Part shown: piece after piece, positions 9,804 to 16,783 of the stretch | How positions within the stretch are numbered: the first letter of the stretch is position 1 | Layout: the number at the start of each line of letters is the position of its first letter | Assembly: GCF_020181595.1 (NCBI RefSeq) | Contig: NZ_CP084028.1 | Coordinates: 102,612-127,119, forward strand | Direction of reading: 5' to 3' | Length of the DNA: 24,508 bases | Origin: [Mycobacterium] vasticus | GTDB lineage: Bacteria > Actinomycetota > Actinomycetes > Mycobacteriales > Mycobacteriaceae | Made by a program: the position numbers and the translations under genes | The notes under the pieces: model-generated | Database searches by the model: none | What the model was told of the DNA's origin: nothing | What the model saw: the letters and a program-made list of their open reading frames with translations, nothing else

Positions 9804-9817
9804 TGAAACGTGTTCTA
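9804..9817. promoter_or_regulatory. KstR-type operator (exact match to TNNAACNNGTTNNA)
   Basis: The 14-mer TGAAACGTGTTCTA matches every fixed base of the published KstR consensus. KstR is the TetR-family repressor of sterol catabolism in mycobacteria and rhodococci. The site lies just downstream of the predicted minus-strand -10 box (9827-9832) and 16 nt before the acyltransferase GTG, where bound repressor would block transcription. It is about 40 nt upstream of the echA1 -10. Consensus match only; no kstR gene is in this window. Confidence 0.65.
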
Positions 9818-9826
9818 GTTTTGCCC

Positions 9827-9832
9827 ATGCTA
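9827..9832 (-). promoter_or_regulatory. Putative -10 box (TAGCAT) for the acyltransferase-fadD operon
   Basis: Minus-strand TAGCAT fits TANNNT. A transcript starting about 7 nt downstream would begin next to the KstR-type site and carry a leader of roughly 30 nt containing the AAGGGGA ribosome site of the acyltransferase. The identical hexamer in opposite orientation at 9854-9859 serves echA1, making a near-symmetric divergent promoter. Confidence 0.4.
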
Positions 9833-9853
9833 CCGGCTCGCGGGGGTGGCCGA

Positions 9854-9859
9854 TAGCAT
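9854..9859 (+). promoter_or_regulatory. Putative -10 box (TAGCAT) of leaderless echA1
   Basis: TAGCAT fits TANNNT and ends 7 nt before GTG 9867, standard leaderless spacing. This favours 9867 over the further-upstream GTG at 9846, which lies before the box. Confidence 0.5.
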
Positions 9860-9866
9860 CGGCGGG

Positions 9867-10658
9867 GTGAGCGATGAAACCAGCGCCAAGTCCCCGGAGA
9901 AATCAGAAGTCCTGCTCGAACAGCTCGACCGGATTCTGATCATCACCATCAACCGGCCCGAGGCCAAGAATGCGGTCAACGCCGCGGTCAGCCACCAGCT
10001 GGCGGCCGCCGTGGACCGCCTCGACGAGGACCCCGGCCTGTCGGTGGGCATCCTGATCGGTGCCGGCGGATCGTTCTGCGCGGGCATGGATCTCAAGGCG
10101 TTCGCCAGCGGGGAGAACGTCGTGGTGCCCGGCCGCGGTCTCGGCTTCACCGACCGTCCCCCGGTCAAGCCGCTGATCGCCGCGGTCGAGGGTTACGCCC
10201 TGGCCGGCGGCACCGAGCTGGCCCTGGCCGCTGACCTGATCGTGGCCGCCCGTGACGCCATGTTCGGGATCCCGGAGGTCAAGCGGGGGCTGGTGGCTGC
10301 CGGCGGCGGCCTGTTGCGGCTGCCGCAGCGCATCCCGTACGCGCTCGCGATGGAACTGGCGCTGACCGGCGAGAGCCTGTCGGCGGTGCGGGCGCACGAA
10401 CTGGGCATGGTCAACGTGCTGGCCGAGCACGAGACGGTGCGCAACACCGCGATCATGCTGGCCGAGAAGATCACCGCCAACGGGCCGCTGGCGGTGGCCG
10501 CCACCAAGCGGATCATCACCGAGTCCCGCGGGTGGAGCCCGGATGAGATGTTCGCCGAACAACTCAAGATCGCGCTGCCGGTGTTCGGCTCCAAGGACGC
10601 CCGCGAGGGTGCTGTGGCGTTCGCCGAGAAGCGTCCACCGAAGTGGACCGGCAGCTGA
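9867..10658 (+). CDS. echA1: Enoyl-CoA hydratase/isomerase, EchA1
   Basis: Crotonase-fold enoyl-CoA hydratase of 263 residues (EchA1 of M. tuberculosis, Rv0222, is about 262), hydrating trans-2-enoyl-CoA in beta-oxidation. Visible: INRPEAKNAVN near the N-terminus, the oxyanion-hole segment GAGGSFCAGMDLKAF, GYALAGGTELALAADLIVAA, and FGIPEVKRGLVAAGGG, which carries the Glu normally acting as catalytic acid/base. Start GTG 9867 (VSDETSAKSPEK) agrees with homologue length and the leaderless promoter. The stop lies inside the start of nat (16-nt overlap), so both are probably on one mRNA. It diverges from the acyltransferase-fadD operon. Confidence 0.94.
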   Translation: MSDETSAKSPEKSEVLLEQLDRILIITINRPEAKNAVNAAVSHQLAAAVDRLDEDPGLSVGILIGAGGSFCAGMDLKAFASGENVVVPGRGLGFTDRPPVKPLIAAVEGYALAGGTELALAADLIVAARDAMFGIPEVKRGLVAAGGGLLRLPQRIPYALAMELALTGESLSAVRAHELGMVNVLAEHETVRNTAIMLAEKITANGPLAVAATKRIITESRGWSPDEMFAEQLKIALPVFGSKDAREGAVAFAEKRPPKWTGS

Positions 10659-11494
10659 GGACGCCCGGCATCGATCTGGCGGCCTACTTCGACCGGATCG
10701 GCTACCGCGGCAAGGCCGAGCCGACGTACGAGACGTTGGCCGGGCTGGTGGCCGCCCACGTCCGCGGTATCCCGTTCGAGAACCTCGACCCGCTCACCGG
10801 TGTCCCGGTGTTCGACCTGAGTGCGCCGGCGCTGGCGGCCAAACTGGTGGCGCGCCGGCGCGGCGGGTACTGCTACGAGCAGAACAACCTGATGCGTTAC
10901 GTGCTCAGCGAACTCGGCTTCGACGTCGACCCGTTGGGCGCCCGGGTGGTCTGGCAGCAGCCCGAGGGCCTGGCCGCCCCGTCGCCCGCCGAGACGCACC
11001 TGGCTCTGGCGGTGCGGATTCCGGGTTCCCAGACGCCCTACTTCGTCGACGTCGGATTCGGCGGCCAGACCCTGACCGCGCCGATCCGGCTGGTGCCCGA
11101 CGAAGTCCAGCAGACCCCGCACGAGCCGTTCCGAATCCGCGAGCACGGTGGTGGATACGTGCTGGAATCTCTGATCGGGCAGACCTGGCGGCCGCTGTAC
11201 ACCTTCGGTCTGACCCCGAAGCCGATGATCGACATGCAGGTGGGCAGTTGGTATGTGTCCACCCACCCCGAGTCGATGTTCATCATCGGGCTCAGTGCGG
11301 CCACCGTTACCGACGACGCGCGGTGGAACCTGCGCGGGCGCAACCTGACTGGGCATCACCGCGACGGCGGTACCGAGCGGGTGCGTTTCGACGATGCCGC
11401 GCAGGTGTGTGCGGCGCTGACCGATCGATTCGGTGTCGATCTGACCGGCCTTGGTGACGTGGAGGCCAGGGTGGCGCAGGTCCTCGACAGCTGA
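10643..11494 (+). CDS. nat: Arylamine N-acetyltransferase (NAT)
   Basis: Cytosolic acyl-CoA:arylamine N-acyltransferase of 283 residues, using acetyl- or propionyl-CoA through a Cys-His-Asp triad. The triad is complete: Cys77 in RRGGYCYEQN, His119 in ETHLAL, Asp136 in VDVGFGGQT. Other family marks are IPFENLDPL and VGSWYVSTHPESMF. It begins with GTG 10643, inside the 3' end of echA1; the ribosome site is weak, so coupled translation is likely. In M. tuberculosis nat lies in the sterol-catabolism cluster downstream of hsaD and is needed for growth on cholesterol. Here it sits elsewhere, beside echA1 and fadE, and could be a second paralogue or a relocated copy; the window cannot decide. Confidence 0.95.
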   Translation: MDRQLRTPGIDLAAYFDRIGYRGKAEPTYETLAGLVAAHVRGIPFENLDPLTGVPVFDLSAPALAAKLVARRRGGYCYEQNNLMRYVLSELGFDVDPLGARVVWQQPEGLAAPSPAETHLALAVRIPGSQTPYFVDVGFGGQTLTAPIRLVPDEVQQTPHEPFRIREHGGGYVLESLIGQTWRPLYTFGLTPKPMIDMQVGSWYVSTHPESMFIIGLSAATVTDDARWNLRGRNLTGHHRDGGTERVRFDDAAQVCAALTDRFGVDLTGLGDVEARVAQVLDS

Positions 11495-11554
11495 GGTCCT
11501 TGAGTTTCGCCGAAATTCCGCAATTCGCCGGTGGGTTCGGAGCATGCTTGGCCG

Positions 11555-13387
11555 ATGGGGCATTACAAGAGCAACGTCCGCGACCTGGAGTTCAACCTGT
11601 TCGAGGTGCTGGGGCTGGAGCAGTGCCTGGCGGATGGTGCGTTCGGCGACCTCGACGGCGACACGGTGCGCCAGATGCTGGCCGAAGCCGCCCGACTCGC
11701 CGAGGGGCCGGTCGCCGAGTCCTTCGCCGAGAGCGACCGTCATCCGCCGGTGTTCGACCCGGCCACCCACACCGTGACGCTGCCCGAGCCGTTCAAGGAG
11801 TCGTTGCGGGCCTGGCAGGCCGGGGAGTGGTTCCGGATCGGGCTGGACGAGGAGGTCGGCGGGGTGCCGGCGCCGGCGGTGGTCTCCTGGGCGATCGCCG
11901 AATTCGCGCTCGGCGCCAACCCCGCGGTGTTCATGTTCATGACCGGCCCGATCTTCGCCAACATCCTCTACCACCTGGGCAATGAGCAGCAGCGGCACTG
12001 GGCGGCCATGGCGATCGACCGGAACTGGGGTGCCACCATGGTGTTAACGGAGCCGGATGCTGGCTCTGACGTGGGGGCGGGTCGTACCAAGGCAGTCGAG
12101 CAGCCCGACGGCAGCTGGCACATCGACGGCGTCAAACGGTTCATCACCAACGGTGACAGTGACGACCTGTTCGAGAACATCATGCACATGACGCTGGCCC
12201 GCCCCGAGGGCGCCGGGCCGGGAACCAAGGGGCTCAGCCTGTTCATGGTGCCCAAATTCCTCCCCGACCCGAAGACCGGCGAGCCCGGTGAGCGCAACGG
12301 GGTGTTCGTCACCGGCCTGGAACACAAGATGGGGCTGAAGGTTTCGACGACGTGCGAGTTGACCTTCGGCCAGCACGGGGTCCCGGCGAAGGGCTGGCTG
12401 GTCGGTGACACCCGCAACGGTATCGCGCAGATGTTCCACGTCATCGAGTACGCGCGAATGCTGGTGGGCACCAAGGCGATTGCCACACTGTCCACCGGCT
12501 ACCTCAACGCACTGGAGTACGCCAAGACCCGCATTCAGGGCGCCGACCTGACCCAGATGACCGACAAGTCCGCGCCGCGGGTCACGATCATCCACCACCC
12601 GGATGTGCGGCGGGCCCTGATGATGCAGAAGGTCTACGCCGAGGGCATGCGGGCGTTGTACCTCTACACCGCGGCCCACCAGAACCCGGAGATCGCACTG
12701 CACGTCTCGGGGGCCGACGCCGAGATGGCCGAACGGGTCAACGATCTGCTGCTGCCGATCGTCAAGGGCGTCGGATCCGAGCGGGCGTATCAGTACCTGA
12801 CCGACGCGCTGCAGACGTTCGGCGGTTCCGGGTTCCTGCAGGACTATCCGATCGAGCAGTACATCCGCGACGCCAAGATCGACTCGCTGTATGAGGGCAC
12901 CACCGCCATTCAGGCGCAGGACTTCTTCTTCCGCAAGATCGCCCGTGATCGCGGGGTGGCGCTGGGCCACCTGGTCGCCCAGATCGAGGCACTGCTGGAC
13001 AGCAGTGACGGTCACGCGGATCTGGCCGATGCCCGCAAGCTGCTGGCCGCCGCGCTCGATGACGTGCGGGCGATGGCCGCCACCCTGACCGGGTACCTGC
13101 TCGGGTCGCAGCAGGAGCCGCGCGAGCTCTACCGAGTGGGCCTTCAGTCGGTGCCATTCCTGCTGTGCGTCGGTGACCTGGTGATCGGCTGGCTGCTGCT
13201 GCGTCAGGCCGAGGTGGCCGCCAAGGCGTTGGACGGTGGAGCTGATGACGACGCCAACTTCTATCGGGGCAAGGTGGCAGCGGCGACCTTCTTCGCCAAG
13301 AATGTGCTGCCGCGGCTGGCCGACCAGCGGGTCATCGCCGAGGGTGTCGACCTGGCGGTGATGGATCTGCCCGAGGACGCCTTCTAA
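11555..13387 (+). CDS. Acyl-CoA dehydrogenase, FadE5-type (long form)
   Basis: Acyl-CoA dehydrogenase of 610 residues, matching the long FadE5 class (about 611) with a C-terminal extension beyond the normal 390-residue core. The N-terminal [20 protein letters not shown] is characteristic of FadE5, which fixes the start at ATG 11555; an in-frame GTG at 11531 adds eight residues without family support. The FAD motif [15 protein letters not shown] and the late block [15 protein letters not shown] are present, with catalytic Glu at 447. FadE5 enzymes accept a broad range of acyl chain lengths. M. tuberculosis FadE5 (Rv0244c) sits elsewhere with fadA2 and fabG4, so this is likely a paralogue. It follows nat after 60 nt. 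Confidence 0.93.
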   Translation: MGHYKSNVRDLEFNLFEVLGLEQCLADGAFGDLDGDTVRQMLAEAARLAEGPVAESFAESDRHPPVFDPATHTVTLPEPFKESLRAWQAGEWFRIGLDEEVGGVPAPAVVSWAIAEFALGANPAVFMFMTGPIFANILYHLGNEQQRHWAAMAIDRNWGATMVLTEPDAGSDVGAGRTKAVEQPDGSWHIDGVKRFITNGDSDDLFENIMHMTLARPEGAGPGTKGLSLFMVPKFLPDPKTGEPGERNGVFVTGLEHKMGLKVSTTCELTFGQHGVPAKGWLVGDTRNGIAQMFHVIEYARMLVGTKAIATLSTGYLNALEYAKTRIQGADLTQMTDKSAPRVTIIHHPDVRRALMMQKVYAEGMRALYLYTAAHQNPEIALHVSGADAEMAERVNDLLLPIVKGVGSERAYQYLTDALQTFGGSGFLQDYPIEQYIRDAKIDSLYEGTTAIQAQDFFFRKIARDRGVALGHLVAQIEALLDSSDGHADLADARKLLAAALDDVRAMAATLTGYLLGSQQEPRELYRVGLQSVPFLLCVGDLVIGWLLLRQAEVAAKALDGGADDDANFYRGKVAAATFFAKNVLPRLADQRVIAEGVDLAVMDLPEDAF

Positions 13388-13390
13388 GCT
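13385..13390 (+). promoter_or_regulatory. Putative -10 box (TAAGCT) built on the fadE stop codon
   Basis: TAAGCT fits TANNNT, includes the TAA stop of the FadE5-type gene, and ends 7 nt before GTG 13398. This gives the downstream gene its own leaderless promoter within a 10-nt intergenic gap. Confidence 0.45.
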
Positions 13391-13397
13391 CGGGGCC

Positions 13398-13898
13398 GTG
13401 GAGCTCTACACCCGCCGCTACGGTCTGCCCGACCACGGCTACGCCATAGTCCGCTGGGCGCACGAACTGGCCAAGGGCCGCGGTGCGGTGGTGGTGGAAC
13501 CCGACGTCGAGAACATCCGTCGTCCCGACGGCGCACTGGCCTTCGACGACGCCGCGCCGTTCAAGACGGTGCCCGACGGCCCGCTGTCGGTGCTGCGTGA
13601 GCTGCTCGATCTGGAGGCCCGCGAGATGCGGGCATGGAGCAAGGCCGGATTCGCCCGCTTTCACAAGCGCGCCGCCGCCCGGCAGGTCGACCGGATCTGC
13701 CGAGCTCAGGGCAGCGACGCCGCCGTCGACTGGGTACTGGCCCACGCCACCACCGACGGCCCCGATATGGAGCTGGAGCTTGCCGAACTCCGGGACCGGC
13801 TCGGTGTGCGGCTCTACACCGCCGGTGGATTCGACGAGGACTATTACCGGACGCAGGTCGGGCGCTGCATCGAGCACCGCCGCCGGCTCAACGGGTGA
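13398..13898 (+). CDS. Hypothetical protein, unrecognised
   Basis: A 166-residue soluble protein that I cannot assign to a family. It starts with GTG 13398 (MELYTRRYGLPDHGYAIV), 7 nt after a TANNNT box. It is rich in Arg, Asp and Glu, has no signal peptide, no membrane segment and a single Cys near each of residues 100 and 158. Features worth noting are HELAKGRGAVVVEPDVENIRR, FARFHKRAAARQVDRICR and the C-terminal YYRTQVGRCIEHRRRL. Codon use is typical high-GC, and the frame is intact between fadE and the membrane gene, supporting a real gene. Its last 11 nt overlap the convergent membrane-protein gene. Confidence 0.7.
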   Translation: MELYTRRYGLPDHGYAIVRWAHELAKGRGAVVVEPDVENIRRPDGALAFDDAAPFKTVPDGPLSVLRELLDLEAREMRAWSKAGFARFHKRAAARQVDRICRAQGSDAAVDWVLAHATTDGPDMELELAELRDRLGVRLYTAGGFDEDYYRTQVGRCIEHRRRLNG

Positions 13899-14622
13899 GC
13901 CGGCGAACCTTGTACGTCGACGGCCACGACACCCGGGTGTCATCGCCCAGCAACGGCGTTGCGTTGGTGCCGACGGTGACGTTGTAGGCCTGCTCGCCGG
14001 CGCCCACCTCACGGTTGGCGTGCTCGGTGGCCAGGTAGTACAGCTGATCGATCTCCAGGTCGACGAAGGCCACGAAGCTGGTCTTGCGCACCGCGTCGCC
14101 GAAGCCCGCGCTCATCCGATCGGTGAGGGTGTGCGAGGCGATCGCCGCCGCGGCCAGAAGCGCGAACGGGAGCACCCAGGAGCAGAGGTAGCCGCTGGTG
14201 GGGCTCACGAGCGCCCCAACCGCGGCCGATACCGTCATCGCCGCACCCGCGGCCAGCCAGATCCACGTCACCCGCGTCGTGATGGGGGCCAACAGGTCGG
14301 TCTTCACCACCGCCTCGGGCAGCTCTGCTGTCACCCAGGCCTGCACCACGGATCTGCCCTGCGCCATGCCGGCCGGCAGCGTCGCCAGCAGGCCGGCGAA
14401 GCTTAACGTCAGCACCCAGTCCGGCGCCCAGGCCTGTGCCAGCGCCAGCACGGCGAACGTCGCGACCGCTCCGATCGCCAGGAACCGCGCCGCCGGCTCA
14501 CGGCCGACCACCAGGACTGCGACGGCAACAGCCAGCGCTACCGCCGCGGCGAGCAGCAGTGGCGCATTGCCCGCCAGCACCCAATAGACGGCCCACGGTG
14601 CGAAGCCCAGCAGAACGCCCAC
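13888..14622 (-). CDS. Integral membrane protein with C-terminal soluble tail
   Basis: Protein of 244 residues with about six hydrophobic segments (approximately residues 2-17, 20-40, 46-63, 67-86, 117-140 and 145-165) and a hydrophilic tail of about 75 residues (SFVAFVDLEIDQLYYLATEH). The first four segments follow one another closely; a 30-residue polar loop (QAWVTAELPEAVVKTDLLAP) separates the last pair. I do not recognise a transporter or enzyme motif. GTG 14622 is chosen because a TATACT box lies 8 nt upstream. The IS607-type element begins shortly upstream, so the insertion may have removed or altered sequences above this promoter. Confidence 0.7.
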   Translation of the reverse strand: MGVLLGFAPWAVYWVLAGNAPLLLAAAVALAVAVAVLVVGREPAARFLAIGAVATFAVLALAQAWAPDWVLTLSFAGLLATLPAGMAQGRSVVQAWVTAELPEAVVKTDLLAPITTRVTWIWLAAGAAMTVSAAVGALVSPTSGYLCSWVLPFALLAAAAIASHTLTDRMSAGFGDAVRKTSFVAFVDLEIDQLYYLATEHANREVGAGEQAYNVTVGTNATPLLGDDTRVSWPSTYKVRRLTR

Positions 14623-14630
14623 AGGTGGTG

Positions 14631-14636
14631 AGTATA
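14631..14636 (-). promoter_or_regulatory. Putative -10 box (TATACT) of the membrane-protein gene
   Basis: Minus-strand TATACT is close to the ideal TATAAT and lies 8 nt before GTG 14622, implying a leaderless or nearly leaderless transcript. It sits close to the probable left end of the IS607-type element. Confidence 0.45.
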
Positions 14637-14659
14637 GGGGCTTGAACTGCTCGGCGAGG

Positions 14660-14675
14660 TGTGATTATTTGTGAT
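14660..14675 (+). repeat. Direct repeat TGTGAT, 10-nt period, at the IS left end
   Basis: TGTGAT occurs at 14660-14665 and 14670-14675, one helical turn apart, in an AT-rich pocket just upstream of tnpA. Short subterminal direct repeats at the ends are expected binding sites for IS607 recombinases. No matching pair is evident at the right end, so the role is a suggestion. Confidence 0.4.
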
Positions 14676-14698
14676 CGAATGTGTGTTTTAGTGGGTGC

Positions 14699-15277
14699 GT
14701 GAAGCTGGCGGAGTGGGCGCGGGCGAGCGGTGTGCATCCGCAAACTGCGTATCGCTGGTTTCGTGAGGGCCGGATGCCGGTGCCTGCGCGCCGGTTGGAG
14801 TCGGGGACGATTTGGGTCGATGCGACGGCGCCTGGGCCGGCGGGTCGCACGGTCGTGTACGCGCGGGTGTCGTCGCATGATCAGCGGCCAGATCTGGACC
14901 GCCAAGTCGCACGACTGACGGACTGGGCGACCTCGAACGGGCATGTGATCGGCGAGGTGGTGTGCGAGGTCGGGTCAGGGCTGAATGGGAAACGGCCGAA
15001 GTTGCGCAGGATTCTGTCGGACCCGTCTGCTTCGGTGGTGGTTGTGGAGCACCGTGATCGGTTGGCGCGTTTCGGGGTTGAGTACCTTGAGGCCGCGTTG
15101 TCCGCGCAGGGCCGCACGGTGATCGTCGCCGATGCCGGTGAGACCATCGACGATCTGGTGCGCGACATGATCGAGGTGCTCACCTCGATGTGTGCCCGGC
15201 TCTACGGCCGCCGCGGTGCGCGGAACCGGGCGATGCGCGCGGTGACGGCAATCAAGCAGGCGCAGGCGGTTGGCTGA
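14699..15277 (+). CDS. tnpA: IS607-family serine recombinase TnpA
   Basis: Transposase of 192 residues. An N-terminal MerR-like helix-turn-helix (KLAEWARASGVHPQTAYRWF, then REGRMPVPARRL) precedes a serine-resolvase catalytic domain with YARVSS (Ser58 the likely nucleophile), DLDRQVARLTDWA and VVVEHRDRLARFG. It cuts and rejoins DNA through a phosphoserine link and needs little target homology. GTG 14699 gives a start identical in layout to other IS607 TnpA proteins; an earlier in-frame GTG at 14681 adds six unlikely residues. The TGA stop overlaps the tnpB ATG by one base (TGATG), so the two are translationally coupled. Confidence 0.94.
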   Translation: MKLAEWARASGVHPQTAYRWFREGRMPVPARRLESGTIWVDATAPGPAGRTVVYARVSSHDQRPDLDRQVARLTDWATSNGHVIGEVVCEVGSGLNGKRPKLRRILSDPSASVVVVEHRDRLARFGVEYLEAALSAQGRTVIVADAGETIDDLVRDMIEVLTSMCARLYGRRGARNRAMRAVTAIKQAQAVG

Positions 15278-16734
15278 TGGCTGGGTTCGAGATTCCGGCG
15301 GGGTGGACCGCACAGGCGTACCGGTTCGCCCTCGACCCCACGCCAACACAGTTGCGGGCGTTGGCGTCTCATGCTGGTGCGGCACGGTTCGCGCACAATC
15401 ACATGCTGGCGCTGGTGAAGGCGGTGATGGATCAGCGGGCCGCCGAACGCAGCTACGGGATCACCGAGGCCGAGTTGACCCCGGCGTTGAGGTGGTCGTT
15501 GCCGGCGCTGCGCAAGGTGTGGAATCAGCGCAAGGCGTTGTGTGCGCCGTGGTGGGGCGAGAACTCCAAGGAGGCCTACAACACCGGTCTGGACGGATTG
15601 GCCCGCGGGCTGGACGCCTGGTCGAAATCCCGCCGCGGTCGGCGCGCCGGGCAGGCGGTGGGGTTTCCCCGGTTCAAGGCCGCTCGGGCGCCGAAGTCGG
15701 TGCGGTTCACCACCGGGGTCATCCGGGTTGAGGCTGACCGTCGCCATGTCACGTTGCCGCGCCTGGGTGCGGTCCGCACGCACGAGTCGACTCGCAAGCT
15801 GGCCCGGCGCATCGAGGCCGGTACCGCACGGGTCCTGTCGGCCACCGTGCGCCAAGACAGTGGTGGGCGCTGGTACTGCGCGCTGCAGGTGATCGTCGAG
15901 GCCAAGACACGGCCCGCCCACGTGCCAGATTCGCCGTATCCGGTGGTGGGTGTCGATTTCGGGGTGAAGGCCGACGGCCTGATGGTCGTCGCCACCCCGG
16001 ACGGCCGGGAAGTCGATCGCATCGCGGCGCCGAAGTCGTTGACCGCTGCCCAATTCCGGCTGCGGGCTTTGCAGCGTCGGGCTGCCCGCCAGCACGGCCC
16101 GTATGACTGTCAGACCCGGACCCGCCGGCAGCCGTCGCAGCGGTGGCGGGCCACCCAGACCCGAATCGGCCGGACCCACGCCCACGTGGCGGCGGTGCGA
16201 CGCGACGTCCTGCACAAGGCCACCACCACCCTGGCTCAGCAGCATCAGGTGATCGTGGTGGAGACGCTCAATGCCTCCGGTATGCGCACCAAGGGTGGTG
16301 CCCGCAAGCGTGGGCTGAACCGGGCCCTGGCCGATGCCGCCCTGGCTGAGGTCCGGCGCATGCTGACTTACAAGACCGTTTGGTACGGCAGCCATCTGGA
16401 GGCTGCCGACCGGTTTTATCCGTCATCGAAAACCTGCTCGGCGTGTGGGAGGCGAAAGCCAAACCTCACCCTCGCCGATCGAATCTTCGAATGCGGCGAC
16501 TGCGGTGTGCGGATCGATCGTGATCTCAATGCCGCGATCAACCTCGCCCGACTCGGCGAACCCCACTGGGGTGAACACAGTCCCGCCGGGAGTGGCCCGG
16601 TGGCAGGACGTGGAGCCACGCGTGAGACCGAACCCGCGCCAGCGGGTGACGCTGCAGGCGATGAAACGTCAACCCCGCACCACCAGCCGGTGGATCAGAC
16701 GGGGACCGCCTCACCGCAAGGCGAGGCTGCCTGA
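15277..16734 (+). CDS. tnpB: TnpB, RNA-guided RuvC nuclease of an IS607-type element
   Basis: TnpB of 485 residues; proteins of this family are RNA-guided DNA nucleases, ancestors of Cas12, that help retain the element. All active-site parts appear intact: RuvC-I Asp227 in VGVDFGVK, RuvC-II Glu329 in VIVVETLNASGM, a four-Cys zinc finger (Cys387, 390, 406, 409: CSACG and CGDCG), and RuvC-III Asp416 in DRDLNAAINLAR. The start is ATG 15277, overlapping the tnpA stop. About 60 residues after RuvC-III are low-complexity (VAGRGATRETEPAPAGDAAG and beyond); in this family the DNA encoding that tail also specifies the guide RNA scaffold. It converges on the DsbA-like gene, 40 nt away. Confidence 0.94.
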   Translation: MAGFEIPAGWTAQAYRFALDPTPTQLRALASHAGAARFAHNHMLALVKAVMDQRAAERSYGITEAELTPALRWSLPALRKVWNQRKALCAPWWGENSKEAYNTGLDGLARGLDAWSKSRRGRRAGQAVGFPRFKAARAPKSVRFTTGVIRVEADRRHVTLPRLGAVRTHESTRKLARRIEAGTARVLSATVRQDSGGRWYCALQVIVEAKTRPAHVPDSPYPVVGVDFGVKADGLMVVATPDGREVDRIAAPKSLTAAQFRLRALQRRAARQHGPYDCQTRTRRQPSQRWRATQTRIGRTHAHVAAVRRDVLHKATTTLAQQHQVIVVETLNASGMRTKGGARKRGLNRALADAALAEVRRMLTYKTVWYGSHLEAADRFYPSSKTCSACGRRKPNLTLADRIFECGDCGVRIDRDLNAAINLARLGEPHWGEHSPAGSGPVAGRGATRETEPAPAGDAAGDETSTPHHQPVDQTGTASPQGEAA

Positions 16735-16768
16735 TGAAGACGCGGAGTCACGCTCGCTCACCAAAGGC
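16560..16768 (+). ncRNA. Predicted omega-RNA (TnpB guide RNA) region
   Basis: In IS200/605 and IS607 elements the TnpB guide RNA overlaps the 3' end of tnpB and ends at the element's right boundary, with flanking DNA as guide. Supporting structure: a stem at 16580-16583/16606-16609 (GTCC/GGAC) extended after a mismatch by GCC/GGC (16585-16587/16602-16604), and a GCCTC/GAGGC stem near 16708-16727. The encoded protein tail here lacks domain character, consistent with RNA-level constraint. Ends are approximate and expression is not shown. Confidence 0.5.
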
Positions 16769-16783
16769 AACGGCTTACCGTTG
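16768..16783. terminator. Possible bidirectional terminator hairpin
   Basis: CAACGG and CCGTTG pair perfectly around the 4-nt loop CTTA between the convergent tnpB and DsbA-like genes; the loop includes the DsbA-like stop codon. There is no T-tract, which is common in mycobacteria but weakens the call. It may also mark the right boundary of the element. Confidence 0.3.

Larger units (their letters stand above)
14650..16770 (+). mobile_element. IS607-family insertion sequence (approximate ends)
   Basis: The block contains a serine recombinase with a helix-turn-helix N-terminus (TnpA) overlapping a TnpB nuclease gene, the defining layout of IS607. Related elements occur in M. tuberculosis (IS1535-IS1539, IS1602). 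IS607 elements lack terminal inverted repeats and usually leave no target duplication, so exact ends cannot be read here. The left end should lie in the AT-richer stretch between the membrane-gene promoter (14636) and tnpA, the right end between the tnpB stop (16734) and the DsbA-like stop (16775). Both genes are open and keep their key residues, so the element may be active. Confidence 0.85.

Noticed and set aside
11505..11515. Palindrome TTTCGCCGAAA between nat and the FadE5-type gene
   Set aside because: Short (5+1+5), with no promoter box near it and no known regulator matching; chance is adequate.
11591..11604. Third match to the KstR pattern (TTCAACCTGTTCGA) inside the FadE5-type gene
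   Set aside because: It lies within conserved codons for FNLFE near the protein N-terminus and is explained by coding constraint; no promoter box is adjacent and the outer arms are weak.
10193..11998. 601-codon open frame on the minus strand opposite echA1, nat and the FadE5-type gene
   Set aside because: High-GC antisense shadow; the plus-strand proteins carry complete catalytic motifs and the antisense product has none.
14627..16762. GGTGAG near the left and CTCACC near the right of the IS607-type element as terminal inverted repeats
   Set aside because: Only six bases, and the left copy overlaps the membrane-gene promoter; IS607 elements lack terminal inverted repeats.
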